64,000 nucleotides of DNA from Methanohalophilus profundi (GTDB lineage: Archaea; Halobacteriota; Methanosarcinia; Methanosarcinales; Methanosarcinaceae): NCBI RefSeq assembly GCF_004137855.1, contig NZ_QBKB01000002.1:378670-442669 (forward strand), in the 5' to 3' direction. The first letter of the stretch is position 1. Each line of letters begins with the position of its first letter. Below are positions 1 through 7,791 of the stretch, one piece after another. The translations under genes and the position numbers were made by a program. The notes below the pieces were generated by a model. It was not told the origin of the DNA. It did not search any database and worked only from the letters and a program-made list of their open reading frames with translations.

Positions 1-16
1 TCTAAAAGAAAAGTCG

Positions 17-44
17 TATATGGAATATAAATTTATTCCATATA
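17..44 (-). terminator. Inverted repeat at the end of rpoF, possible terminator
   Basis: A 10-bp perfect inverted repeat (TATATGGAAT at 17-26, ATTCCATATA at 35-44) covers the last codons and stop of rpoF. It could end that transcript. It is AT-rich with no long T tract, so the role is only inferred. Confidence 0.35.
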
Positions 45-404
45 ATCCATTACGAGTTCAAGGATGGTATCAAGCTCTTCATCTGTAAGAGTGTATCTCT
101 CTTTGGCATAAAGTGTACGGAGTTCATCCCTGGAAAGTGGCATTGTGTCCACTATCCGAATTGCAATCTCCGGTTTCATTTTCTCCACTTCAAGCAATTT
201 GTTGACAAACTCGCGTGCCTTTTCAGCACTTGTCCTTGAGAACATGTCTGCATGGTTTATGGCTTTACGCAGCTCATATCCAAGCTCTTCTTCGTTATTG
301 ACACGTTCTTCCAGAATCTGGTGGAGAATTCCCCTGACCTCGGGTAACGTAAGTAATTCTTCATCAAGAACTTTTTTAACTATCATTGGAAAGCACTCAT
401 CCAT
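33..404 (-). CDS. rpoF: DNA-directed RNA polymerase subunit F (Rpo4)
   Basis: A 123-residue protein matching archaeal Rpo4, the Rpb4-like half of the Rpo4/Rpo7 stalk of RNA polymerase. The N-terminal segment (VKKVLDEELLTLPEV) and the C-terminal HRDC-like helical part (TLTDEELDTILELVM) are family hallmarks, and the length is normal. The start is uncertain: ATG at 404 is the longest choice, but ATG at 386 (giving MIVKKVLDEE) resembles other archaeal Rpo4 starts better. It lies downstream of rpl21e in the same direction, the usual archaeal order (L21e then RpoF), with about 117 bp between them. Identification is from recognised sequence. Confidence 0.92.
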   Translation of the reverse strand: MDECFPMIVKKVLDEELLTLPEVRGILHQILEERVNNEEELGYELRKAINHADMFSRTSAEKAREFVNKLLEVEKMKPEIAIRIVDTMPLSRDELRTLYAKERYTLTDEELDTILELVMDYME

Positions 405-521
405 TCTGCCTTAAGTTGACCTGCCTTAAAGGCAGGAATAATGCAACAGACTAAACTATCAGAGGCAAAGCAGATATAGCTATTTCTGCAAGCCTTTGAT
501 ATTTATATTTCTAACCGGAAA

Positions 522-815
522 TCAGTATTTCTGGGGTTTAAGGTGCTGTGGCAGGACGATTACCTGCTTATTTGCATTTCCTTCACGTACCTCAAGGATG
601 TAGGCACGCCCGCGCTGAGAGAGTACCTTACCAGTTTTACCCTGATATCTGGGATTTGGCATTCCTTTCTGGACACTGGGATCAATATCGATATGAACTC
701 TCTGTCCTTCACTGAAACTCTGGATGGCCTTGCTCACAGGAGAGAGACCTCTTTCCCTGATTGACTTTTTAAGTTTGTATCTTGTACAGCATCTTTCACC
801 ATTTGATTTTGGCAT
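522..815 (-). CDS. rpl21e: 50S ribosomal protein L21e
   Basis: A 97-residue basic protein of the L21e family, a component of the archaeal large ribosomal subunit. Diagnostic features are the N-terminal basic stretch, the SH3-like middle ([20 protein letters not shown], about residues 34-53) and the segment [16 protein letters not shown] that follows. Length is typical. It sits between pus10 and rpoF on the minus strand, about 40 bp below the end of pus10, so co-transcription with the tRNA-modification genes is likely. No anomalies seen. Confidence 0.95.
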   Translation of the reverse strand: MPKSNGERCCTRYKLKKSIRERGLSPVSKAIQSFSEGQRVHIDIDPSVQKGMPNPRYQGKTGKVLSQRGRAYILEVREGNANKQVIVLPQHLKPQKY

Positions 816-857
816 AATGTTCCTCCGTTGATGATATATAAATTATAATCCGGTTAG

Positions 858-2150
858 TTAGATCTTCACATCGACCACATCAAGTTCTTCAACCACTGCA
901 TCAATTCCAAGCAGACCGGTGAGGCTCGGGGTCGTGCGTCCCTCGTCACTGGATATAAGCTCTTTCACATAAAGCCCGCCTTCACAGTCAACCCTGATTA
1001 TTGCATGATCCTGATGATATTCGAGGAGTTCTATCGAATGCACCTGACGTTTCCTTACAAGATCGGCCCGTCGATGCGACACCCTTTGAGGTGTGCGCTG
1101 TTCGATTAGATTACCCTTAAGGTCCTCAAGAGCAGACCTGATGGCGTCTTCCGTAACAGGGGCACTGAATGTAACTTTAAGCTTATAAACTTTATCCGCC
1201 GTAGAGTTCTTAAGGGTCTGAATTCTGGCCTTGTCCGCAAATTTGAGACCTTCAACTTCAATTTTCCCGTCAGATTTGCTGTTTATTTGTTCTTCCAGGT
1301 CAGAAAGATTGTAGTCACGCCTGCCAGGATTAAGAGCTTCGATTACAAAGGGGCGACCTGCACCAAGCATTAAGGCGTCGATGTCTTCCCTTCCTGCACC
1401 GTGGAATTTAGTATCATCACTGTCAAATGCCTCAATTACAGGTTCACTAACCAATTCATCCACGGATTCAGGATATTGTTTTCCTGTATCATCACAGCTC
1501 TGACAACCCCTGCCTTTGCATTTGCGGCAGGGCCATCGGGTCTGGGGTATGCCACGCACAAGTTTGCGATAGCGCCCTTCCACGTAAACCGAGCGGATTT
1601 CCAGTATAATATTTTCTTCTGCTATGTCAAGCATAACAACAACATCGGGCATTTTGATGTTTACTTCCTTGCCGCTGCGGGCTGCCAGGCGCTTTCCGAT
1701 CTCCCTGTTAAGTTCGGTTTTTAACTGCTCGGCATAATCTGCCCCGCATTCGGCCCAGAGGATCTCTTCATTCTCAGCCAGCAGTCCACTAACTTTTGTA
1801 CCCACGACAAAAGTGGAATACTCGATTCCTTCAAGAGCCTTTATAGCTCTGTCCACCCATTCATCCAGATTATCAAAAAGCCCAATGCATACCCAGCATT
1901 CCTCTTCTTCGCAGGAGGCATTCAGTGACTTACATGCGTAGGAGTTGGAAGGGGCGAGTTTTTCAAGTAAATCCTTATAGCCTTCTTCTTTCATCAGGCG
2001 TGCAGCTTCTAAAGAGAGGGAGAGTTTGATAGCCTCTCCTCTTTCAGCATTTGTCAGGCCAGTAAGCAAGCGGGCAAATTGCCTGCCCATACAATTATCG
2101 CATATTGGGCCTTCCTCAATGATTCGGGCTGCTGTTTGCATTATGGTCAT
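858..2150 (-). CDS. pus10: tRNA pseudouridine synthase Pus10
   Basis: Archaeal Pus10, which isomerises uridine 54 (and often 55) in the T-loop of tRNA. An N-terminal zinc-binding part is visible (CDNCMGRQFA, then CxxC-type cysteines around residue 100 and CRKCKGRGCQSC near the middle). The catalytic half follows, with GREDIDALMLGAGRPF holding the conserved catalytic-type Asp. Two starts are possible. I prefer ATG at 2150, preceded by GGAAGTGA, giving 430 residues. A TTG at 2201 would give 447 residues and overlap trmY by 26 bp. The gene directly upstream is trmY, whose product methylates the pseudouridine made by Pus10, so the pair forms one modification pathway. Confidence 0.93.
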   Translation of the reverse strand: MTIMQTAARIIEEGPICDNCMGRQFARLLTGLTNAERGEAIKLSLSLEAARLMKEEGYKDLLEKLAPSNSYACKSLNASCEEEECWVCIGLFDNLDEWVDRAIKALEGIEYSTFVVGTKVSGLLAENEEILWAECGADYAEQLKTELNREIGKRLAARSGKEVNIKMPDVVVMLDIAEENIILEIRSVYVEGRYRKLVRGIPQTRWPCRKCKGRGCQSCDDTGKQYPESVDELVSEPVIEAFDSDDTKFHGAGREDIDALMLGAGRPFVIEALNPGRRDYNLSDLEEQINSKSDGKIEVEGLKFADKARIQTLKNSTADKVYKLKVTFSAPVTEDAIRSALEDLKGNLIEQRTPQRVSHRRADLVRKRQVHSIELLEYHQDHAIIRVDCEGGLYVKELISSDEGRTTPSLTGLLGIDAVVEELDVVDVKI

Positions 2151-2175
2151 GTATTCACTTCCAATAGCAAAAAGG

Positions 2176-2778
2176 TTAATATTCTTTTTCCCTGCGGTCA
2201 AGTTCGTTGTGTAAAATTGTAATACAATGGTCCGAATGGAGCGATATCGGGCCTATATTAAGTTTTATTGCACCGGCTTTTTCGATCTCTGCCTCTTCTT
2301 CTTCAGTAACACCGTTGTGATCACCCAGAATAAAGACCATATCCCCCCCGGGAAGAGTTTCTTCCCGGATTTCCTTGCCGTCTTCAAGTAGATAATACAG
2401 GGAACAACCCTGCTGTTTGAATTCGGAAAGGAGAGTGGACAGGTTTGCATCACGCACGGTCACCCCGGGAGTTGAACGGATCTCAAAGTCAGAGGAATCC
2501 TTATCGAGGGCTTTTTTGATAAGGGAGCCACTGCTTCGTTCATCCGGATTCAGATACCGTACGGTCTCGCCGTCAAATTTGACAACCCTGCCTGGATCGG
2601 GTTCTCCGAGAAGCAGCAGGTGGATCTGTACGTCCCGGCGCAGGTCATGGGAGAGAAAGAGGGCTGAATTTACGCACCTGCACAGTATATCCATCCTGCC
2701 AGCAGAACCAGGCAGGTCATTCAGGGAAAAATCATCGGCGGTATGCGCCTTATGGGCAATAATGAGAAAATGTTTCAT
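2176..2778 (-). CDS. trmY: tRNA (pseudouridine(54)-N1)-methyltransferase TrmY
   Basis: A 200-residue SPOUT-class methyltransferase (the former DUF358 family) that uses S-adenosylmethionine to convert pseudouridine 54 to N1-methylpseudouridine in archaeal tRNA. Seen: N-terminal KHFLIIAHKAHT, the SAM-binding knot segments MVFILGDHNGV (about residues 147-157) and GPISLHSDHCITILHNELD at the C-terminus. Length is normal. It is followed 25 bp later by pus10, or overlaps it if pus10 uses its upstream TTG. The two enzymes act on the same nucleotide in sequence, so the gene pair is functionally coherent. Confidence 0.93.
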   Translation of the reverse strand: MKHFLIIAHKAHTADDFSLNDLPGSAGRMDILCRCVNSALFLSHDLRRDVQIHLLLLGEPDPGRVVKFDGETVRYLNPDERSSGSLIKKALDKDSSDFEIRSTPGVTVRDANLSTLLSEFKQQGCSLYYLLEDGKEIREETLPGGDMVFILGDHNGVTEEEEAEIEKAGAIKLNIGPISLHSDHCITILHNELDRREKEY

Positions 2779-2916
2779 GATATGTTATCCTTTCAATTTC
2801 TGATGCCGATAAAATGTAAGGTACTATTTAAAGTTGATTATGTATTTTGCTAATTCAGCAGGTTTATAAATTCAAAAGGTTATTAATTTATTGTAAATTC
2901 AACAGGAATCGCACAA

Positions 2917-3675
2917 ATGGCAGACGAAATCGATTATGATATCATTGGGAATGACATGCAGCTTGTGGAGATCGAACTTGACCCTTCCGAAAGTGTGAGG
3001 GCTGAGGCCGGTGCCATGATGTATATGGGTCAGGACATCAAGATGCAGACCTCAACAGGCGGCGGGCTTTTCAAGGGACTCAAGAGAATGGTTACAGGTG
3101 AGAGTTTTTTCATCACTTCCTTTACCAATGACGGGGACGGTAAGGAAAGGGTCGCATTTGGTGCACCATACCCGGGCAAGATCATTCCTATAGACCTGTC
3201 AGAAGTAGGTGGAAGTTTCCTGTGCCAGAAAGATGCTTTCCTGTGTGCTGCCAAAGGTATAGAGGTGGGTATCGCTTTTTCCAAGAGGATAGGTGCAGGC
3301 CTGTTCGGGGGAGAGGGTTTCATCCTCCAAAGACTTGAAGGAGATGGTCTGGCTTTTGTGCATGCCGGTGGAACGATAATCAAAAAAGAACTGGATGCAG
3401 GAGAGACCATGCGTGTGGATACCGGCTGTCTTGTGGCTTTTTCTGAATCTGTGAACTATGACATAAAATTGATAGGCGGATTTAAGAATGCACTGTTTGG
3501 CGGAGAGGGAGTGGTCCTTGCTACAGTATCAGGTCCCGGTACGGTGTACCTGCAGAGCCTGCCATTCTCCAGACTGGCTGACAGGATATCGGCTGCAACC
3601 GGCCTTGGTTCCCAGAGTAACAGGGGCGAAGGCGGCGGTTTGAGCGGCATCCTCGGCGGCGATAAGAACTTCTAA
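2917..3675 (+). CDS. AIM24 / TIGR00266 family protein
   Basis: A 252-residue protein of the AIM24 (DUF124, TIGR00266) beta-sandwich family. Recognised by the ordered motifs EAGAMMYM, a glycine-rich [11 protein letters not shown] segment, [31 protein letters not shown] and the C-terminal [19 protein letters not shown], ending in a glycine-rich tail. No transmembrane helix or signal peptide is seen. The biochemical role of the family in prokaryotes is not established. It lies 9 bp upstream of a metallophosphoesterase on the same strand, so the two are probably co-transcribed. Confidence 0.85.
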   Translation: MADEIDYDIIGNDMQLVEIELDPSESVRAEAGAMMYMGQDIKMQTSTGGGLFKGLKRMVTGESFFITSFTNDGDGKERVAFGAPYPGKIIPIDLSEVGGSFLCQKDAFLCAAKGIEVGIAFSKRIGAGLFGGEGFILQRLEGDGLAFVHAGGTIIKKELDAGETMRVDTGCLVAFSESVNYDIKLIGGFKNALFGGEGVVLATVSGPGTVYLQSLPFSRLADRISAATGLGSQSNRGEGGGLSGILGGDKNF

Positions 3676-3684
3676 GGAGCATAA

Positions 3685-4337
3685 ATGATGCGTATACTTG
3701 CAATGTCCGATGCACACGGAAATTTTACACGCATCCCTGCAATACTTGAGAGGGCAGGGGATGTGGATTTGATAATGGTTGCAGGAGATATTACCAACTT
3801 CGGGCCGGATGAGAAGGCCCTGGAGATGATGGGGATGTTTGACAAACCAACCCTGGCCGTTCCGGGCAACTGTGACCTGCAAAGTATCTGCAATCTTCTG
3901 GATGAGTCAAAGGCCATAAATCTCCACGAGCGTTTGTGGACCATGGAAAATGTGGCTTTCATAGGGATGGGCGGGTCCAACCCCACACCCTTCAAAACTC
4001 CCTACGAAATCGAGGAGGAGGAAATTGCAGCAACCCTGGACAAATTGGCTGCTGAAGGAAGACAGAAGGGTGATTACCTGGTGCTGCTGTCCCACTCACC
4101 CCCTTACTGCACACTGGATCGCATCGAAGCCGGCAATGTGGGCTGTAAGGCTGTAGCCGATATGCTGGGCAAGGTGTGGACCTGATAGTCTGTGGCCATA
4201 TCCATGAGGATAAGGGAGTCATGGAAGTGGCAGGTACAACTGTCGTGAACACCGGTATGGCTTCGGAAGGCTCGGCTGCCCTTATCGAACTGGATGAGAA
4301 ATCTGGCAAACTGGATATCGAGATGCTGCAGGTCTGA
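3685..4337 (+). pseudogene. Metallophosphoesterase (calcineurin-like), frameshifted near 4175
   Basis: A calcineurin-like phosphoesterase. The dimetal motifs are in order: DAHGN (residues 9-13), AGDITN, PGNCD and LSHSPPY. The first frame stops at 4185 after GKVWT. Shifting one base gives DLIVCGHIHEDKG and a complete C-terminus ending at 4337, including the last metal motif GHIH. The break is at AAGGTGTGGAC (4171-4181), which would be repaired by one extra G (AAGGTGGTGGAC). Repaired length is about 217 residues, normal for archaeal phosphoesterases of this type (COG2129-like). The substrate is unknown. It may be a sequencing error rather than true decay. Confidence 0.8.
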
Positions 4338-4339
4338 TC

Positions 4340-5092
4340 TCAGGGGTCGATTTCCAGCAGGTCCGAAGCGATGTGCACCTCACCTTTGAATCGGCTGCGC
4401 AGGTATTCCAGTGATTCCTGTTCATGGCCCTGCATTTGCGGGTAGAGATGGGTCAGGTAGAGTTTGCCTACATCAAGTTTTTCGAGATAGGGGCCCAGCA
4501 TATCCGGTGTTGTGTGGCAGTCAACGCCAAAGCCCGGGGGAAACGAACATTCGTGGATGAGAACATCAGCCCCCTGTGCCAGTTCCATGAGGGAGTCACA
4601 GGGTTCGGTGTCCCCGGCATATACCATTATTTTCCCTCCCTCCTCGAGTCGGTAACCCAGGGAGGGGACACTGTGCACGCCTGCGGCACAGCTGAGCCGG
4701 CAGTCACTGCCGTCAAGTGCGATTTGCCGGCCGGGTTCGAGTTCGGTGACGGAGAGGTCAAACCTGCCCTGTAAATAGGGATACAGCCCGAACAGGCCGT
4801 CCAGCCAGTCCCGGGTGCCCTGTGGCCCGTAGATGAAACAATCGCTTTTCTCGCACAACCAGCGGCTCTTGAGCAGGGGCAGGACATCAGCCACATGATC
4901 CAGGTGGAGATGGGTCAGGATTATTGCATCAACATCCCGGGGATCACGCCCGCTCTCAAAGAGGCGCTGCAGCACCCCGGCCCCGCAGTCAAAAAGTAAT
5001 AAACGGTCGTTCTTAGTCTCAACTGCAATCCCGGACTGCACCCTGCCGGGCTGGGGGATTGCCACACCGCTACCAAGGAATTGTATTTTCAT
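4340..5092 (-). CDS. MBL-fold metallohydrolase, RNase Z-like
   Basis: A metallo-beta-lactamase fold hydrolase of about 250 residues. The motif THLHLDHVAD (about residues 60-69) is the dizinc site; AGDTEPCD provides the bridging Asp, HECSF and THLYPQM provide the later His ligands. The layout resembles the RNase Z / ElaC group, but the flexible arm of true tRNase Z is not evident, so I leave the substrate open. ATG at 5092 (MKIQFLGSG) is preferred over 5101 because family members begin at this strand. It is convergent with the upstream phosphoesterase gene, with 2 bp between their stops. Confidence 0.8.
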   Translation of the reverse strand: MKIQFLGSGVAIPQPGRVQSGIAVETKNDRLLLFDCGAGVLQRLFESGRDPRDVDAIILTHLHLDHVADVLPLLKSRWLCEKSDCFIYGPQGTRDWLDGLFGLYPYLQGRFDLSVTELEPGRQIALDGSDCRLSCAAGVHSVPSLGYRLEEGGKIMVYAGDTEPCDSLMELAQGADVLIHECSFPPGFGVDCHTTPDMLGPYLEKLDVGKLYLTHLYPQMQGHEQESLEYLRSRFKGEVHIASDLLEIDP

Positions 5093-5202
5093 GCTTACCA
5101 TAATAAGGTTTAAGTAACTTAACTCTAATTATGGATTCCGAATAGCCTTATAAAGCTCATTCATCCAACCAACCGGCAAAGGCTAATTCTACACATCTTC
5201 CT

Positions 5203-5287
5203 GCGAGGGTTGCCCAGCCCGGTCAAAGGCGCCGGACTTAAGATCCGGTTTCGAAGGAATTCGAGGGTTCGAATCCCTCCCCTCGCA
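5203..5287 (+). tRNA. tRNA-Leu (anticodon UAA)
   Basis: An 85-nt class II tRNA. Acceptor strands GCGAGGG (5203-5209) and CCCTCGC (5280-5286) pair fully, with A5287 as the discriminator. The anticodon arm is CCGGA-CTTAAGA-TCCGG, with anticodon TAA. A long variable arm (TTTCGAAGGAATT region) and a T arm GAGGG-TTCGAAT-CCCTC follow. The long variable arm and the anticodon both agree with leucine. No intron is seen and CCA is not encoded. A TATA-like CCTTATAAAG lies about 50 bp upstream (near 5146). Confidence 0.95.
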
Positions 5288-5440
5288 CTTGTTTTTTTGG
5301 GTTATAGGTAGGGTAGAAAAATGCAACCCTTAAGATAAATACTGGAAGTAATTCCGTTTTTAAGAAAATAAATAATTTTATTAAAAGATAATTGCTTTTG
5401 ATTTAGAAAAATGGGAGAAAAAATAATTTTACTTCTCCAA

Positions 5441-5539
5441 TTACTTCTCTTCTCTTTTCAAGAACATCGCAACCGCAAAACCCAGCATTCCTATAATTAA
5501 CATTGGATTGGCAGTTGGAACATCGAAGTTTGGTTTTGA
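5441..5539 (-). pseudogene. Remnant of a surface protein C-terminus with a sorting-type tail
   Basis: Between tRNA-Leu and pdaD, the minus strand has a short open stretch (stop at 5441-5443) reading DVPTANPMLIIGMLGFAVA and ending in a basic tail KREEK. A Pro-containing motif, one hydrophobic helix and a short basic tail at the extreme C-terminus resemble the archaeosortase-type C-terminal signals of methanogen surface proteins. The upstream frame closes after about 33 residues at 5540, so only the tail of a former gene is left. This is a pattern-based reading; no family was confirmed. The rest of 5288-5699 is AT-rich and shows no gene. Confidence 0.4.
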
Positions 5540-5699
5540 TTAAATTAGACTGCAGGTATAAAGTAGGTTAAAATGATAACTTTTTACTAATTTACTGTAA
5601 TGTTAATAAATAATGGTTATGTTAGGAATTGTATTATTCTAAACTTGTTTAAAATAAGAACAATATAATTTAAATTATATGTCTAGGCGTATAGCATCT

Positions 5700-6242
5700 T
5701 TATTCTATAAATACCATGGCGGCCACTACTGTTGTCCATAGACCATGCTTATCCACTTTTGCAGTCTGGCATGTATGGTCCGTATAGATATTATGGCCTT
5801 TTGCCTGGTAGATATTTTTCCTTTTAAGCCAAGTCGAATCTACATCTAATTCAATATTTAGAGTTGTTGTCAGCATAGTAACAGCCATATATTCTGCATA
5901 CATGCCTGCAGTGTTCTCGTCTTCTCCGAAAGAATAGTATTTGTAAATACGGCCGTAATTTTCTTCATCATCTAAGATAGCGCTACCTACAGATGCAGCA
6001 ATCCATCTGTGAGGTTCATTTGTTTGATTTTTGGTGAGAGCACAAAATACAATTTCACCTGGGTTTAGATTGAATAAAATTTCGTTTTTTGAAACGGTTC
6101 TACATTTTGAAGGTATTATACTCGATACTTTTACTAGATTTAATTTTTCAATTCCCGCGTCTCTTAAAGCAAGTTCAAAAGAGGTTAGTTTATCTTTACT
6201 TATCCCGGTGCCTTTTGTAAAAAAAACTTTTGTTGGAATCAT
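5700..6242 (-). CDS. pdaD: Pyruvoyl-dependent arginine decarboxylase
   Basis: Arginine decarboxylase of the archaeal pyruvoyl type, converting arginine to agmatine, the first step of archaeal polyamine synthesis. The proenzyme self-cleaves between two serines. Here the site is VKVSSIIP with Ser40-Ser41, and Ser41 would become the pyruvoyl group. Other family features: the N-terminal PTKVFFTKGTGIS, PGEIVFCALT, and a C-terminal conserved Glu (VFIE). At 180 residues it is slightly longer than the M. jannaschii enzyme (about 165). It starts 18 bp below the stop of the MtmB-like gene, so the two form an operon with pdaD second. Whether this is the only pdaD of the organism cannot be seen here. Confidence 0.92.
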   Translation of the reverse strand: MIPTKVFFTKGTGISKDKLTSFELALRDAGIEKLNLVKVSSIIPSKCRTVSKNEILFNLNPGEIVFCALTKNQTNEPHRWIAASVGSAILDDEENYGRIYKYYSFGEDENTAGMYAEYMAVTMLTTTLNIELDVDSTWLKRKNIYQAKGHNIYTDHTCQTAKVDKHGLWTTVVAAMVFIE

Positions 6243-6260
6243 ATTGAAAATTAAAAAATA

Positions 6261-7637
6261 TTACTGTCCTGCAAAATTGTATACTTTGTCTAATATTTTG
6301 TGGTACATCTCATTGTATTCGGGAATCGGCTTAATTTTTTCTACATCATAACATTCATTAAAATGTTTACCAAGCACTTGTTTGGTAAAATGTTTGTTAT
6401 ACTTCTTGTATAAATTATTACAAATACGGTTTGCATCATCAAAAGAGAGTGTTGTTGCGAGCTCAGCCATTTTGCTCATGAACAATGCATCCAATCCTCC
6501 TGCATGATCGATCATTTGTAATGAATTTGGTACTGGTCCTGCCAGCATATCTGCCCCGCAGACAGTAGATGAAATTGTTTGAACTGCAGTTTCATAAAAC
6601 ATCATTTCAGTGCATGGTCCCGCAAAATTTGTAACATCCACTCCATGCAATAATTTGGAATTTCTGGTTAGTGCTAAGAATGCAATGGAGGAGGCCCAAA
6701 TGGATTCCGCAGTTGAAGATGAGCCTGTTTTTCCATCGAGTGCAGCATGGAAATACATCATTGTGTCATTTATTGTTCTACTTTTTATAGCTTCGGCAAC
6801 AATGATAATTGCCATTTGTTCGGGAGACGATATTGTGTTTCCGCCAAGCATTACAAATTGATCACTATCATAGGGGATACCAAATTTTTCATAATGAATA
6901 GTTTGTGTTATAGAATCAATATTAAAGGTCATGTCCGTAGCATTGTATATTTCATGAATTGTATTTTGACTAGTCAATTTGCAATTAGTAATAGAAAGAG
7001 ATGCTCTTATGTCTCCTATTGATGGAGGTATATTATAGCACATGTTTGGTCTGTTTTCTAATTTTAAAGCTTCATTGAGCATATGGATTGATTTATAGGC
7101 TGTATTAAGCTCAAGTGGTGTGTGCAATGTACTTTTTTCAGATGTAATCAGTGATGCTGGTGTGAGGTTATCTATATCTCTAATTTTTGCATATGATTGA
7201 TGGATTGGTATAAAATATTTTTCTGATGCAGGTGCAGCGCAAGGCCCTCCCCATATTGAGGGGAGACGTTCATCTAGTACTTTTCTGAAGTTTATACATA
7301 TATTGTCAAATCCTTTGCCTATAGTTAATGAACGACCGATATTTTCCATATTATCTAGAATTTCATCTCTTTTTGGTTTATATATTCTTTTAGTTCCTGT
7401 TGCAAAAAAACCTGTAGTTTCAACTAGATCAAGAGCAGCTAAGTAAACACGATCTGCCATATTAAAATCCAAAGGCAACAAGTTATTGTTATCAAAAATA
7501 ATGTTATACTTGTTAATTAGTATCATACTTGTTTCATGAACTAGCTCTTCATAATTTTTTTGTGATACTTTTTTCCCATTAAAAATCTGCTTCACAATTT
7601 CATTCATTTCGATTTCGTTCATTTTTATCAATTCCAT
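6261..7637 (-). CDS. MtmB-family methyltransferase paralogue lacking pyrrolysine
   Basis: A homologue of monomethylamine methyltransferase MtmB in an uninterrupted frame. Matches to MtmB include WGGPCAAPASEKYFIPIHQSYA (broken by me at family positions: GGP, P.SE..F.P.H.SYA), NRPNM, AGPCTEM and FNECYDV near the C-terminus. With ATG 7637 as start (458 residues, the MtmB length), the pyrrolysine position (residue 202 in MtmB) is Asn202, codon AAT at 7032-7034. The GPETSLSAQG context after it is also lost (IPPSIGDIRAS). A longer start at 7760 is possible but would nearly abut mttB. It is operonic with pdaD. By analogy with pyrrolysine-free MttB proteins such as MtgB, it may demethylate a substrate other than monomethylamine. 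That is inference. Confidence 0.85.
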   Translation of the reverse strand: MELIKMNEIEMNEIVKQIFNGKKVSQKNYEELVHETSMILINKYNIIFDNNNLLPLDFNMADRVYLAALDLVETTGFFATGTKRIYKPKRDEILDNMENIGRSLTIGKGFDNICINFRKVLDERLPSIWGGPCAAPASEKYFIPIHQSYAKIRDIDNLTPASLITSEKSTLHTPLELNTAYKSIHMLNEALKLENRPNMCYNIPPSIGDIRASLSITNCKLTSQNTIHEIYNATDMTFNIDSITQTIHYEKFGIPYDSDQFVMLGGNTISSPEQMAIIIVAEAIKSRTINDTMMYFHAALDGKTGSSSTAESIWASSIAFLALTRNSKLLHGVDVTNFAGPCTEMMFYETAVQTISSTVCGADMLAGPVPNSLQMIDHAGGLDALFMSKMAELATTLSFDDANRICNNLYKKYNKHFTKQVLGKHFNECYDVEKIKPIPEYNEMYHKILDKVYNFAGQ

Positions 7638-7714
7638 TATTCTTTTCTTTTGGTATATACTTTGTTTCACTTTCCACATATTGATTTCTGGTAACGAATT
7701 GGAGAATGCATAAA

Positions 7715-7724
7715 TTTTATATAA
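7715..7724. promoter_or_regulatory. Shared TATA-like box between the MtmB-like/pdaD operon and mttB
   Basis: TTTTATATAA at 7715-7724 is the best archaeal TATA box in the 154-bp divergent intergenic region. It reads TTATATAAAA on the other strand. It could serve mttB (start 7792) with a leader of roughly 40-50 nt, and the MtmB-like gene (start 7637) with a similar leader. No transcription start is known. Confidence 0.4.
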
Positions 7725-7791
7725 CATAAATAATCGCATTGCGCAAACTTTAAGTAACATTAATATTATGTTTTATATAGAGGTATAAGTT

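Noticed and set aside
4174..4190. TGA and TAG near the end of the phosphoesterase as recoded codons
   Set aside because: Continuing in that frame gives no family sequence; the -1 shift does.
7032..7034. Possibility that Asn202 of the MtmB-like gene is a misread TAG
   Set aside because: AAT and TAG differ at more than one base, and the residues around it are not those of Pyl-type MtmB, so the codon is probably real.
6261..7760. Longer start (7760) for the MtmB-like protein
   Set aside because: It would add 41 residues unlike MtmB and leave only about 30 bp to mttB; the 7637 start puts Asn at residue 202, matching the family.
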